Source of the DNA: Candidatus Altarchaeota archaeon
Lineage (GTDB): Archaea; SpSt-1190
Assembly: GCA_018221005.1 (NCBI GenBank)
Contig: JAAOXW010000025.1
Span: 1-27,297, forward strand
Direction of reading: 5' to 3'
DNA length: 27,297 nt
Part shown: positions 6,682 through 13,670 of the stretch, piece after piece
Position numbering within the stretch: position 1 is the stretch's first letter
Layout: each line of letters starts with the position of its first letter
Position numbers and translations under genes: made by a program
Notes under the pieces: model-generated
The model's input: only the letters and a program-made list of their open reading frames with translations
Database searches by the model: none
Told to the model about the DNA's origin: nothing

Positions 6682-8142
6682 ATGATAATAGAAAAGGGTT
6701 TCATTGCAGAAGGAACTACTTGCGAGAGTTGCACAAAGATAATCGAAAGACAGGCCCGTCAAATTAAGGGAGTGAAAGAGGTATCTTTTGATTATGCAAC
6801 TGAAATGGGGCAAGTTACTTTTGATGACAAAAAAACAGACATCGATAAAATTTTATCAAAAATTGAAGAAAAGAATTACACTTGTTTTATCCTCGATGAG
6901 TCGGGGGAGCAAGAGTCAAGTAAAAACTTTGGTTGGATTTTTGCCGTTGCCGGTATTTTAATTGCAGCATATTTTTTATTTGGTTTCGTTGAAGGCATCC
7001 AACTACCTACCATAAGCCAAAATATGGGCTATGGTTTACTCTTTGTTGTTGGTCTACTAACTGGTTTTCATTGTATTAGTATGTGTGGTGGATTTGTGAT
7101 TTCATATACTACGAAAAATGCACAAGATGGAAAAAAATCTCATAAATCACATTTGATGTATGGTGTTGGGAAAACAATTTCCTACACTGTAATTGGTGCT
7201 GCCTTCGGCTTATTGGGCTCCATAATTGCATTTACACCTATGATGAGGGGAACTGTAGGCTTGCTTGCTGGACTATTCCTCATTGTCTTTGGATTGAAAA
7301 TGTTAAACGTGGTACCTGCCCTAAGAAAATTCCAACTAAGGACGCCCAAGTTTCTCCTGAGATTTGTTGGAGCTAAGTCGAGAGAAAGTTCAAGTCCATT
7401 AGTTATCGGATTACTCAATGGGTTGATGCTTGCTTGTGGACCTCTGCAGGCAATTTACATTATGGCGGCGGGAACGGGCAGTTTGTTTGAAGGCGCAAAA
7501 CTATTACTTGCCTTTGGTCTTGGAACTCTACCTGCGATGATTGGCTTTGGATATTTTGCCAGTATGATTTCGGCTAGAGCTACACAGAAAATATTGAAGG
7601 CATCAGGGGCGCTCGTGATTGTTATGGGACTTTTCATGATGAACAATGGATTGGTGTTGACGGGAACTGGATTTGATGTAGGTTCCCTTCTAACTTTGGC
7701 TCAAGCCGCCAATACTGGCGGAATGGCAAGTGCCGCGTCAGGAACTGGAATTGTGTTGAAAGATGGATATCAAGAAATCAATATGAAAGTCACAAGGTAT
7801 GGCTGGGAACCAAATAAATTTGTTTTGAAAACAGGGGTCCCTGTGAAGTGGAACATTTATGGTGAAGAAATAAATGGATGCAATAATGCAATTCAAGTTC
7901 CAAAATTAAATTTGAACTTTGATGTACAGCGAGGTGAACAGACTATCGAATTCACACCAACTAAGGAAGGGCTGATTACTTTCAGTTGCTGGATGGGAAT
8001 GATTCCGGGAACTTTCATCGTTAAAGATACTATCGATGTTAACAATATTGGGGATGTACAAAAAGAGTTAGACTCTGTCGTTGTTCCCAAGGGAAGCGGC
8101 TGTGGTGGTGGCGGAACTGGTGGCTGTGGATGTGGGGGTTGA
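6682..8142 (+). CDS. HMA domain / SafE-DsbD membrane domain / cupredoxin fusion
   Basis: This 486-residue protein joins three metal or thiol modules. Residues 1-70 are a heavy-metal-associated domain with the metal pair CESC (14-17), facing the cytosol. After a linker, about residues 85-325 form a six- to seven-helix TauE/SafE/DsbD-type membrane domain with the reactive motifs GFHCISMCGG (128-137) and LACGPL (250-255). Residues about 358-448 form a cupredoxin domain on the outer face, with NGC (398-400) and SCWMGM (435-440), the copper-ligand pattern of this cupredoxin subfamily. The tail is a Gly/Cys run (GSGCGGGG, then GGCGCGG) with three more cysteines. Likely role: movement of copper or reducing equivalents across the membrane. 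It heads a six-gene operon and has its own ribosome binding site. Confidence 0.85.
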   Translation: MIIEKGFIAEGTTCESCTKIIERQARQIKGVKEVSFDYATEMGQVTFDDKKTDIDKILSKIEEKNYTCFILDESGEQESSKNFGWIFAVAGILIAAYFLFGFVEGIQLPTISQNMGYGLLFVVGLLTGFHCISMCGGFVISYTTKNAQDGKKSHKSHLMYGVGKTISYTVIGAAFGLLGSIIAFTPMMRGTVGLLAGLFLIVFGLKMLNVVPALRKFQLRTPKFLLRFVGAKSRESSSPLVIGLLNGLMLACGPLQAIYIMAAGTGSLFEGAKLLLAFGLGTLPAMIGFGYFASMISARATQKILKASGALVIVMGLFMMNNGLVLTGTGFDVGSLLTLAQAANTGGMASAASGTGIVLKDGYQEINMKVTRYGWEPNKFVLKTGVPVKWNIYGEEINGCNNAIQVPKLNLNFDVQRGEQTIEFTPTKEGLITFSCWMGMIPGTFIVKDTIDVNNIGDVQKELDSVVVPKGSGCGGGGTGGCGCGG

Positions 8143-8149
8143 AAACAAA

Positions 8150-8602
8150 ATGAAAAAAATAACAATGGTTGGTGTACTGGGAGTACTACTCTTGCTCTTC
8201 TTTGGATATGCATCAGGAACTACTAATACAAGTTCTAACGATGGCGCTTCTGAAGCGGGGGGAAAGGTCAAAATCTCCCTATCTGACTTATCGAGTACCC
8301 TGTCCTTTTATGAGGCAGAAACAGATGGAGTGGCTGTAAAATATTTTGCAGTCTTGGGTAGTGATGGTGAAGTAAGGACTGCCTTTGATGCTTGCGATGT
8401 TTGTGGGGGATACAAGGGCTATGAACAGATAGGCTCTGATATTCGATGTATAAATTGCGGAAGGGTTTTCAAAATTGATGGCCTGGGAACTCAGAACAGA
8501 GGCTACGGATGCTGGCCCAGTTACTTACCACATGAGCTTCAAGGAGACAGCGTATTAATTGGGGTAAGCAATATAAACGCAGGAAAATCAAGATTCGTAT
8601 AA
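8150..8602 (+). CDS. DUF2318-family cysteine-rich lipoprotein-like or anchored protein
   Basis: The 150-residue protein has an N-terminal membrane/signal helix (about 3-22) and then an outer domain of the DUF2318 type: FDACDVCGGYKGYEQIGSDI, then RCINCGRVF and RGYGCWPSYLPH. Five cysteines (82, 85, 100, 103, 121) and conserved aromatic/His residues suggest binding of a metal ion or Fe-S cluster. DUF2318 domains are known beside iron or copper transport genes in bacteria, where they are predicted to bind metal; no reaction is established. The ATG at 8150 lies seven bases after the previous stop and removes an out-of-family N-terminal extension. Its place directly after the cupredoxin fusion argues for a shared metal path at the outer face of the membrane. 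Confidence 0.8.
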   Translation: MKKITMVGVLGVLLLLFFGYASGTTNTSSNDGASEAGGKVKISLSDLSSTLSFYEAETDGVAVKYFAVLGSDGEVRTAFDACDVCGGYKGYEQIGSDIRCINCGRVFKIDGLGTQNRGYGCWPSYLPHELQGDSVLIGVSNINAGKSRFV

Positions 8603-8614
8603 GGGGTGAAATAA

Positions 8615-9406
8615 ATGACAAAACATAAAACAAAAAAAGCTAAAATAGAAACACTAACAATTAGTAAAGTAGATCTTTGGAAAATAATTTCAGGAGTATT
8701 GGGCTTAATCTTATTGGTCTCAGTATTCACAGGAGGTCTTGGAATAAAGGCAAGTTTACTTGGCTTGAGTGCAGGAGCACAACAGGAACAGGAAGCTGCT
8801 GATGACGAGGTCGTTGATGCAGTTCCTTCCGGAGGTGAACAACCTTCCCAAGGTGGGTTGGCACTTAATGCAGCGGCCATCGCTTTATTGGTTGATGATG
8901 ATGCCGTCAAGGGCAATGCAAATGCACCAGTGACCATTGTTGAATGGAGTGACTATGAATGTCCATTCTGCGCTAGGTTCTACACAGAAACTCTAGGACA
9001 GATTGATGAATTATACATTCAAACTGGCAAGGTGAAATTTGTCTACAGAGATTTCCCCCTTCCTCCACGGACCCATCCTAATGCACAGAAGGCGGCAGAA
9101 GCAGCCGAGTGTGCAGGTGAACAGGACAAGTACTGGGAAATGCACGATGCACTATTTGATAGCGGAGTTTCAGGGGGCGTTACGGCCTTCAAGCAATATG
9201 CTATTGATATAGGTTTGGATAACATAGCCTTCAATAGCTGTCTAGACTCTGGAGACATGGCTGCAGAAGTGGCCAAGGACCTGCAAGATGGACAAGCGGC
9301 AGGTGTTGGTGGGACACCCAGCTTTCTGATTAACGGACAGCTAATAGTTGGTGCACAACCATTTGAGGTATTACAACAGGTCATCGAAGGTGAGTTGGCA
9401 AAATGA
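8615..9406 (+). CDS. DsbA-family extracytoplasmic thiol oxidoreductase
   Basis: This 263-residue protein is a DsbA/BdbD-like enzyme that makes or isomerises disulfides in exported proteins. It has a basic N-terminus, one membrane helix (about 22-45), an acidic Gly/Gln-rich linker (to about 85), and then the catalytic thioredoxin-type domain. The active site is YECPFC (Cys116, Cys119), with the FVYRDFPLP strand and the cis-proline loop GGTPSFLING (Pro235). An extra cysteine pair (Cys166, Cys209) lies in the inserted helical domain. The ATG is preceded by a good GGTGA site at 8605-8609. Its stop overlaps the next start (ATGA), so translation is coupled to the small thioredoxin that follows. Confidence 0.92.
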   Translation: MTKHKTKKAKIETLTISKVDLWKIISGVLGLILLVSVFTGGLGIKASLLGLSAGAQQEQEAADDEVVDAVPSGGEQPSQGGLALNAAAIALLVDDDAVKGNANAPVTIVEWSDYECPFCARFYTETLGQIDELYIQTGKVKFVYRDFPLPPRTHPNAQKAAEAAECAGEQDKYWEMHDALFDSGVSGGVTAFKQYAIDIGLDNIAFNSCLDSGDMAAEVAKDLQDGQAAGVGGTPSFLINGQLIVGAQPFEVLQQVIEGELAK

Positions 9407-9765
9407 AAGCCAAATTTATTTTTTTATTTTTGTTAATTGGTTTAGTACTGCTTAGTGTGTTGCCAAAAGGTGTAGGTAAATACAATACCTTTGCACAGTG
9501 TCTTACAGATAATGGGGCAGTTATGTATGGAACTGAATGGTGTATTCACTGCAAGAATCAAAAAGCGCTCTTTGGCGCTTCATTTGAAGTTGTGAATTAT
9601 GTAGATTGTGATCTGGATAGAAATGCATGTTCAAGTGCAGGAATAAGTGGATACCCAACATGGGTAATTGGGGGTAACTTATACCCCGGAGAACAATCGT
9701 TATCTCAATTGGCAACCCTAACTGAATGTGAACTAGTTGAAGATGACCCAGCAACGGGTGAATAA
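9403..9765 (+). CDS. Small anchored thioredoxin resembling the VKOR C-terminal domain
   Basis: The 120-residue protein has one N-terminal membrane or signal helix (about 3-20) and a single thioredoxin domain. The segment FAQCLTDNGAVMYGTEWCIHC places the active site CIHC at 47-50 after an extra Cys33; GISGYPTWVIGG carries the cis-proline. This is the pattern of the thioredoxin domain fused to VKOR in bacteria and plants, which passes electrons between VKOR and target proteins. No VKOR membrane domain is encoded here, so the partner may be the SafE-type membrane domain or the DsbA proteins of the same operon. Start overlaps the previous stop by 4 bp (ATGA), and the stop abuts the next ATG. Confidence 0.85.
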   Translation: MKAKFIFLFLLIGLVLLSVLPKGVGKYNTFAQCLTDNGAVMYGTEWCIHCKNQKALFGASFEVVNYVDCDLDRNACSSAGISGYPTWVIGGNLYPGEQSLSQLATLTECELVEDDPATGE

Positions 9766-10689
9766 ATGATATGTATCCTCGCATTAGTGGTTTTCGGCAC
9801 TTTGAGTATATTCAGTGCTCGTCACCGACCGCTTGCGAAGGAAGCTTTCGATTGTGTTTTTAGGAAACTTACTTTAAGAAAATGTGAATCTGGGTTAGAC
9901 CTTAGGTTGAAAAGTCAGCTTACAGGAAAGCTACTTCGAAGACATCCTAGATTTGCAAAAATTATCTATAAAAATTTTGAACTACTTTCCCTGGCATTCA
10001 CTCTCCTATTTTTAATTAGTTTTGTTTATATGGGAATTGGAGGCTACAATTACTACCTATATGGCGATTGCAACGGTCCTAACGAATCCGGCTTCTGCAT
10101 TTTTGATCCATTGGGCAGTAATGAGAAAACATCCTCCCTTGAAACAGGAGAAGCTTGTCCCTCAAACTCACCAAGTCCAAAGTACCTGACTCTTGCCAAT
10201 GTGAATTTAGATATTTTTCCCACCTATGACAGGGGGGCTGAAAATGATGTTATTTTTATTGGATGCTACGCTTGTCCATATACACGAGAGGCCTACCCAC
10301 AAATACAAAAATTATTACTGAGGGACGATGTGAATTTTGTTTTTGCCCACTTTCCTATTAAGGGTAAAAATGACCACCTCTCTGATATACTTAATGCCAT
10401 TTATTTAATAGATAAACAAAAATTCATCACCCTTAATGATGCCTTATTTGAGTTAGACCCCCTTCTACTGAAAGACGAAGATGTAATAATGCAGCTCGTG
10501 GAAGAAATAGGTATGGATTCGGAGTTGGTACAAGCGTCAATAATAACTAATAATGTGTCTGCGATAACTGCTGCACAAGCAATAGAATTACAAAAAACAG
10601 GACTGTACGGCACGCCCACTGTCTTTGTCAATGGTAATGCAGTGGTGGGACCTAAGCCATATCGAGTTTATACGAGGTTGTTGAAATGA
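9766..10689 (+). CDS. Membrane DsbA-like protein with two N-terminal helices
   Basis: This 307-residue protein has a membrane helix at about 1-16, a basic cysteine-containing cytosolic loop (FDCVFRKLTLRKCESG, Cys30 and Cys40), a second helix at about 74-95, then an outer domain. That domain begins with a short cysteine-bearing stretch (Cys102, Cys111, Cys131) and continues as a DsbA-like fold with GCYACPYTREAYP (CYAC 167-170) and the cis-proline loop YGTPTVFVNG. The two-helix preamble with its cytosolic cysteine pair is not part of classical DsbA and could relay electrons across the membrane or bind metal. A GGGTGA site lies just before the ATG, and the stop overlaps the desulfurase start (ATGA). 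The specific partner is unknown. Confidence 0.75.
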   Translation: MICILALVVFGTLSIFSARHRPLAKEAFDCVFRKLTLRKCESGLDLRLKSQLTGKLLRRHPRFAKIIYKNFELLSLAFTLLFLISFVYMGIGGYNYYLYGDCNGPNESGFCIFDPLGSNEKTSSLETGEACPSNSPSPKYLTLANVNLDIFPTYDRGAENDVIFIGCYACPYTREAYPQIQKLLLRDDVNFVFAHFPIKGKNDHLSDILNAIYLIDKQKFITLNDALFELDPLLLKDEDVIMQLVEEIGMDSELVQASIITNNVSAITAAQAIELQKTGLYGTPTVFVNGNAVVGPKPYRVYTRLLK

Positions 10690-11870
10690 ATATTGAAACT
10701 ATTAGAAACGATTTTCCTGTCCTCAAAAAAGATGTAATTTACCTAGATTCTTCATGTGTCAGTCTTAAACCTAAACAAGTGGTCGAAGCCATGAACAAGT
10801 ACTACTATGAATTTCCTGCTTGTGCCGGTAGAAGTATTCATGGTTTTGGAAGTAAAGTGAGTGGAGAAATTACCGCCGCAAGAAAGAACCTTGCCAACTT
10901 TTTCAGCACAAAACCAAATGAAATAATTTTTACAAGAAATGCTACAGAGGGAATAAATCTTGTTGCAAATTCACTGGGATTAAAGAGTGGGGATAAAGTA
11001 CTCACTTCAGACAAGGAACACAACTCCAATTTATTACCCTGGCAGAATTTAACTAAGGAAGGAATTTTACACCAAGTGGTTTTGAGTAATCAAGACAACA
11101 CTTTCAACTTAGCTGAGTTCGAAAAACAAATTGAAGGCACTCGCCTTGTATCAATTGTACACACAAGCAATCTTGACGGTGTTAGTTTTCCCGTAGAAAA
11201 AATAATAAAAATTGCCCACCGCAATGGAGCCCTAGTCCTGCTTGATTGTGCACAGTCAGCACCCCACAAGGAACTCAATATGAGGAAGTTGGACGCAGAC
11301 TTCATGGTTTGCTCAGGGCATAAGATGCTTGGCCCTTCGGGTATTGGAGCACTCTATGGAAAAGCAAAGTTGTTAGACCAACTCCAACCCTTTTTGTTGG
11401 GTGGCAGTACTGTTAGGGATGCTACCTACACCTCTGCAGAGTTTGAGGGCGCCCCTGCGAAATTCGAGGCAGGCCTACAAAACTATGCTGGAATAATCGG
11501 TTTTTCTGAAGCAGTAACTTATCTTAGAAATATTGGAATGAAAAAGATACAACACCACGAGCAGGAACTCAATAAACAACTTACAGACGAACTACTGAAC
11601 CTTGAAGCTATTTCCTTAATTGGACCTGCGGGTCCTTCACAAAGAGCAGGAATCTTCAGCTTCAATATAAAAGACAAAGACCCGCATGAAGTTGCTCTGA
11701 TGTTGGATCAATCCGCAAAGATAATGGTTCGCTCCGGGGCGCACTGTGTACACTCCTGGTTTAATGCCCGAAACTTGAAGGGCAGTGTGAGAGCGTCACT
11801 ATATCTATACAACACAGAAGAAGAGTGTACAACTTTTATTGATGCAGTCAAAGCAATTGCAACTTTGTAA
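10686..11870 (+). CDS. SufS/CsdA-type cysteine desulfurase
   Basis: This 394-residue PLP enzyme takes sulfur from cysteine as a protein-bound persulfide. The family landmarks are present: the opening DFPVLKKDVIYLDSSCVSLK, TRNATEGINLVA, the EHNSN His (His112), LDCAQSAPH (Asp187, Gln190), the PLP lysine in CSGHKMLGPSGIGALYG (Lys213) and the persulfide cysteine in VRSGAHCVHSW (Cys354). Length matches group II desulfurases. No SufU, SufBCD or IscU gene is nearby. The gene is instead translationally coupled (4-bp ATGA overlap) to a DsbA-like gene and is the last member of the redox/metal operon, so its sulfur may serve that system rather than general Fe-S assembly. Cytosolic. Similarity of the catalytic residues is clear; the acceptor is unknown. 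Confidence 0.92.
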   Translation: MNIETIRNDFPVLKKDVIYLDSSCVSLKPKQVVEAMNKYYYEFPACAGRSIHGFGSKVSGEITAARKNLANFFSTKPNEIIFTRNATEGINLVANSLGLKSGDKVLTSDKEHNSNLLPWQNLTKEGILHQVVLSNQDNTFNLAEFEKQIEGTRLVSIVHTSNLDGVSFPVEKIIKIAHRNGALVLLDCAQSAPHKELNMRKLDADFMVCSGHKMLGPSGIGALYGKAKLLDQLQPFLLGGSTVRDATYTSAEFEGAPAKFEAGLQNYAGIIGFSEAVTYLRNIGMKKIQHHEQELNKQLTDELLNLEAISLIGPAGPSQRAGIFSFNIKDKDPHEVALMLDQSAKIMVRSGAHCVHSWFNARNLKGSVRASLYLYNTEEECTTFIDAVKAIATL

Positions 11871-11874
11871 TAAC

Positions 11875-12618
11875 TTATTCCACATCAATTCTGGGTGCTA
11901 GAATAAATGAAAGTTCCGCCTCTTCCCCCTTAAACTCTAACTTCATGGGAAAATCTGTTTTCAACATAAGCTTGGCGTTTCCACCGACCTTTAGGCCCTT
12001 CATCATTTTCTTCAGGTATTCCAAACTGTACTTGGATTTTGCATTCTCTTCAACATCAATCTTCAGGATTCCATCCCCTTCCTTCATAATAGTCTCAACA
12101 CTTCCAAAATCGCCCTGAGCCACTAACATGAGTTCGTCCGGGTTCGCAATGAAAACAACGGCATCACTAATAATTTCTGAATCTTCAATGGCTTGTTTTA
12201 GCTCCCGTGGGTCTATTTCGAAATTGGCAGTGAATTTTAGTGAAGGTTCTGGCCTTGGTCCACTCTCCAATGAAAGTAGGGGTGTTGTGAACCTGCGGAT
12301 ACTTTTAGTTCCATATACTAAGGTCATCTTCCCATCTTCAATTTTTATGTCGAGGGGCACATTGCTCTTAGACCTCTTTAAAATTCTAAATAAGCGTTCC
12401 ATATTCACTCCGATGTAAGTTTCACTCTTCAACTCATATTTTTCAAAGGCACTTTTCTTTAGCTTGAAAATAATCATTGCTACATTCGCAGGGTCCATGG
12501 CCCTCATAATCAAACCTTCGTCTGAGAGATGAATTGAAATATCATCTTTCACTAATTCATAGATGGCCCTAATTGGATTAACTAAGACCATTGGATTCTT
12601 TAATCTTGCTTCGAACAT
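11875..12618 (-). CDS. pcn: DNA polymerase sliding clamp PCNA
   Basis: The 247-residue protein has the length and two-domain layout of archaeal PCNA. It begins MFEARLKNPMVLVNPIRAIY, with the DEGLIMRAMDPANVAMI segment of the first domain, the basic DNA-facing helix around FRILKRSKSN, an interdomain connector near ESGPRPEP, and ends in the SFILAPRIDVE stretch (the usual L-A-P-R-x tail). It rings DNA as a trimer and tethers polymerase, FEN1, ligase and RNase HII. It is the second gene of a two-gene unit: its start lies inside the preceding OB-fold gene, with a GAGGTG site seven bases upstream. The stop is four bases from the stop of the convergent desulfurase gene. Confidence 0.95.
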   Translation of the reverse strand: MFEARLKNPMVLVNPIRAIYELVKDDISIHLSDEGLIMRAMDPANVAMIIFKLKKSAFEKYELKSETYIGVNMERLFRILKRSKSNVPLDIKIEDGKMTLVYGTKSIRRFTTPLLSLESGPRPEPSLKFTANFEIDPRELKQAIEDSEIISDAVVFIANPDELMLVAQGDFGSVETIMKEGDGILKIDVEENAKSKYSLEYLKKMMKGLKVGGNAKLMLKTDFPMKLEFKGEEAELSFILAPRIDVE

Positions 12619-12928
12619 CTTTCCACACCTCTAATACTTGTCTATACCGATCGGAATCGAAACCCACAATCTTACGGAGTATCTCCCCTTCCATCTTACT
12701 TGGAGCTTCTGAAACACGACCAATTACTACCAACTGGTCCCCCGAGTTATAGGTTTCTATTTTTTCCTTCATTTTTGGGTCTTTGAAGATGACATCCACC
12801 ATGCCGGTTCCGTCATCCATCTTTAAACCCCCTTCTACGGCGTTTACGCCTATTAAGGTTCCCGCAATTTTAACCCTTTCCCCTTCCTTGAGAGCATTTA
12901 TGACGGTTGAAATTGCAGGCCCACTCAC
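12578..12928 (-). CDS. Single OB-fold nucleic-acid-binding protein upstream of PCNA
   Basis: The 116-residue protein shows one OB fold: GERVKIAGTLIGVNAVEG (strand 1 to 2), LKMDDGTGMVDVIFKDPKMK (strand 2 to 3, with the D-D-G-T-G turn typical of RPA-like and tRNA-anticodon-type OB domains) and QLVVIGRVSEAPSKMEGEIL. A charged C-terminal helix follows. It resembles small RPA32-like or ssDNA-binding proteins, but I cannot assign an exact family. The GTG start is supported by a TATA box 24-25 bp upstream. It overlaps the PCNA gene by 41 bp, so the two are co-expressed; a role in replication or repair on single-stranded DNA is inferred from this. Confidence 0.75.
   Translation of the reverse strand: MSGPAISTVINALKEGERVKIAGTLIGVNAVEGGLKMDDGTGMVDVIFKDPKMKEKIETYNSGDQLVVIGRVSEAPSKMEGEILRKIVGFDSDRYRQVLEVWKDVRSKIKESNGLS
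12626..12631 (-). promoter_or_regulatory. Ribosome binding site of the PCNA gene
   Basis: GAGGTG on the minus strand, seven bases before the ATG at 12618, lies within the OB-fold coding sequence. It confirms internal initiation of PCNA. Confidence 0.6.
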
Positions 12929-12949
12929 TAAGAGCTATCCGTCGTGTTT

Positions 12950-12955
12950 TTATAA
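12950..12955. promoter_or_regulatory. Shared bidirectional TATA box for the OB-fold/PCNA unit and a secreted protein gene
   Basis: TTATAA lies midway between the minus-strand GTG at 12928 and the plus-strand ATG at 12976, 24-25 bp from each. It is the same palindromic hexamer as at 3509-3514. No other AT-rich box fits either gene. Confidence 0.6.
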
Positions 12956-12975
12956 TAACTCCTCTGTAGATAGTC

Positions 12976-13563
12976 ATGCACGTCCGTAACTTTTCAGTTT
13001 TGGTTTTCCTCGTAATAAATTTACTCTCTTCTGTCTCAGCATCTACAAGTGTTGAGCTTTCTCCAACTTTCGTAAGGATGCCCTTTAACGAAAGTCAAGT
13101 TTTTGAAATTTCCCTAACGGGGGAGGGGAAAGTGTACGAGATTAAAGCATATGGTTCTAATTTAGATTGGTCTAGTAAGGATGTTTGGGTTGGAAGTTAT
13201 GGTAAGAAAGAGTATATCACTTTCACTCCAGATGCCGCAGGGGATTATTCGATTACTGTGGAACTCAACAACACTCGTGACTCTGCATCCATCTTAGTTT
13301 ATGAACCCGACTCTTCGAATCTGTGGGATGAGATAGTCGAGGCGCGAGGCAAGGTTGTTAGTTTGGAGGAGGAGGCACTCCTCAATGAAGTAGAAAGACT
13401 TTTCAACGAAAGTAGATTTGAGCTTGCAGAAATTCGACTTGATGAACTCGTGGCGGGATTATCCAACCAAGTTACTCAAGAAGATGGAAGTTCCTTACCT
13501 CAGATGCTTCTAATATTTCTCCTATTAATTGCAGCAGTAGTTATGGCAAAATTGGTGTTTTAA
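12976..13563 (+). CDS. Secreted, C-terminally anchored hypothetical protein
   Basis: I do not recognise a named family. The 195-residue protein has a signal peptide (MHVRNFSVLVFLVINLLSSV, cleavage near SAS), then a beta-rich domain (about 25-110: VELSPTFVRMPFNESQVFEI to DYSITVELNNTRDSASILVY) that looks like an immunoglobulin-type fold. A helical acidic stretch (about 115-160) and a C-terminal membrane helix (about 175-195) follow. It contains several N-x-S/T sequons, possible N-glycosylation sites. This layout recalls archaeal membrane-anchored surface proteins. The ATG is 24 bp from the shared TATA box. It is a single-gene unit, convergent with hef. Confidence 0.65.
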   Translation: MHVRNFSVLVFLVINLLSSVSASTSVELSPTFVRMPFNESQVFEISLTGEGKVYEIKAYGSNLDWSSKDVWVGSYGKKEYITFTPDAAGDYSITVELNNTRDSASILVYEPDSSNLWDEIVEARGKVVSLEEEALLNEVERLFNESRFELAEIRLDELVAGLSNQVTQEDGSSLPQMLLIFLLLIAAVVMAKLVF

Positions 13564-13670
13564 TCAGAGACGAATTTGGATATCGTCAAAGTACTGAGTC
13601 ACGAGTTGAAGTGGCACAATGAAGAAGAGGCTGGTTACTACAAAGGTGAAGGCGATTATGAGATTCATGG

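Noticed and set aside
8081..8149. Longer start for the DUF2318 protein inside the preceding gene
   Set aside because: The extension is the Gly/Cys tail of the previous gene in another frame; the ATG at 8150 gives a proper signal helix.
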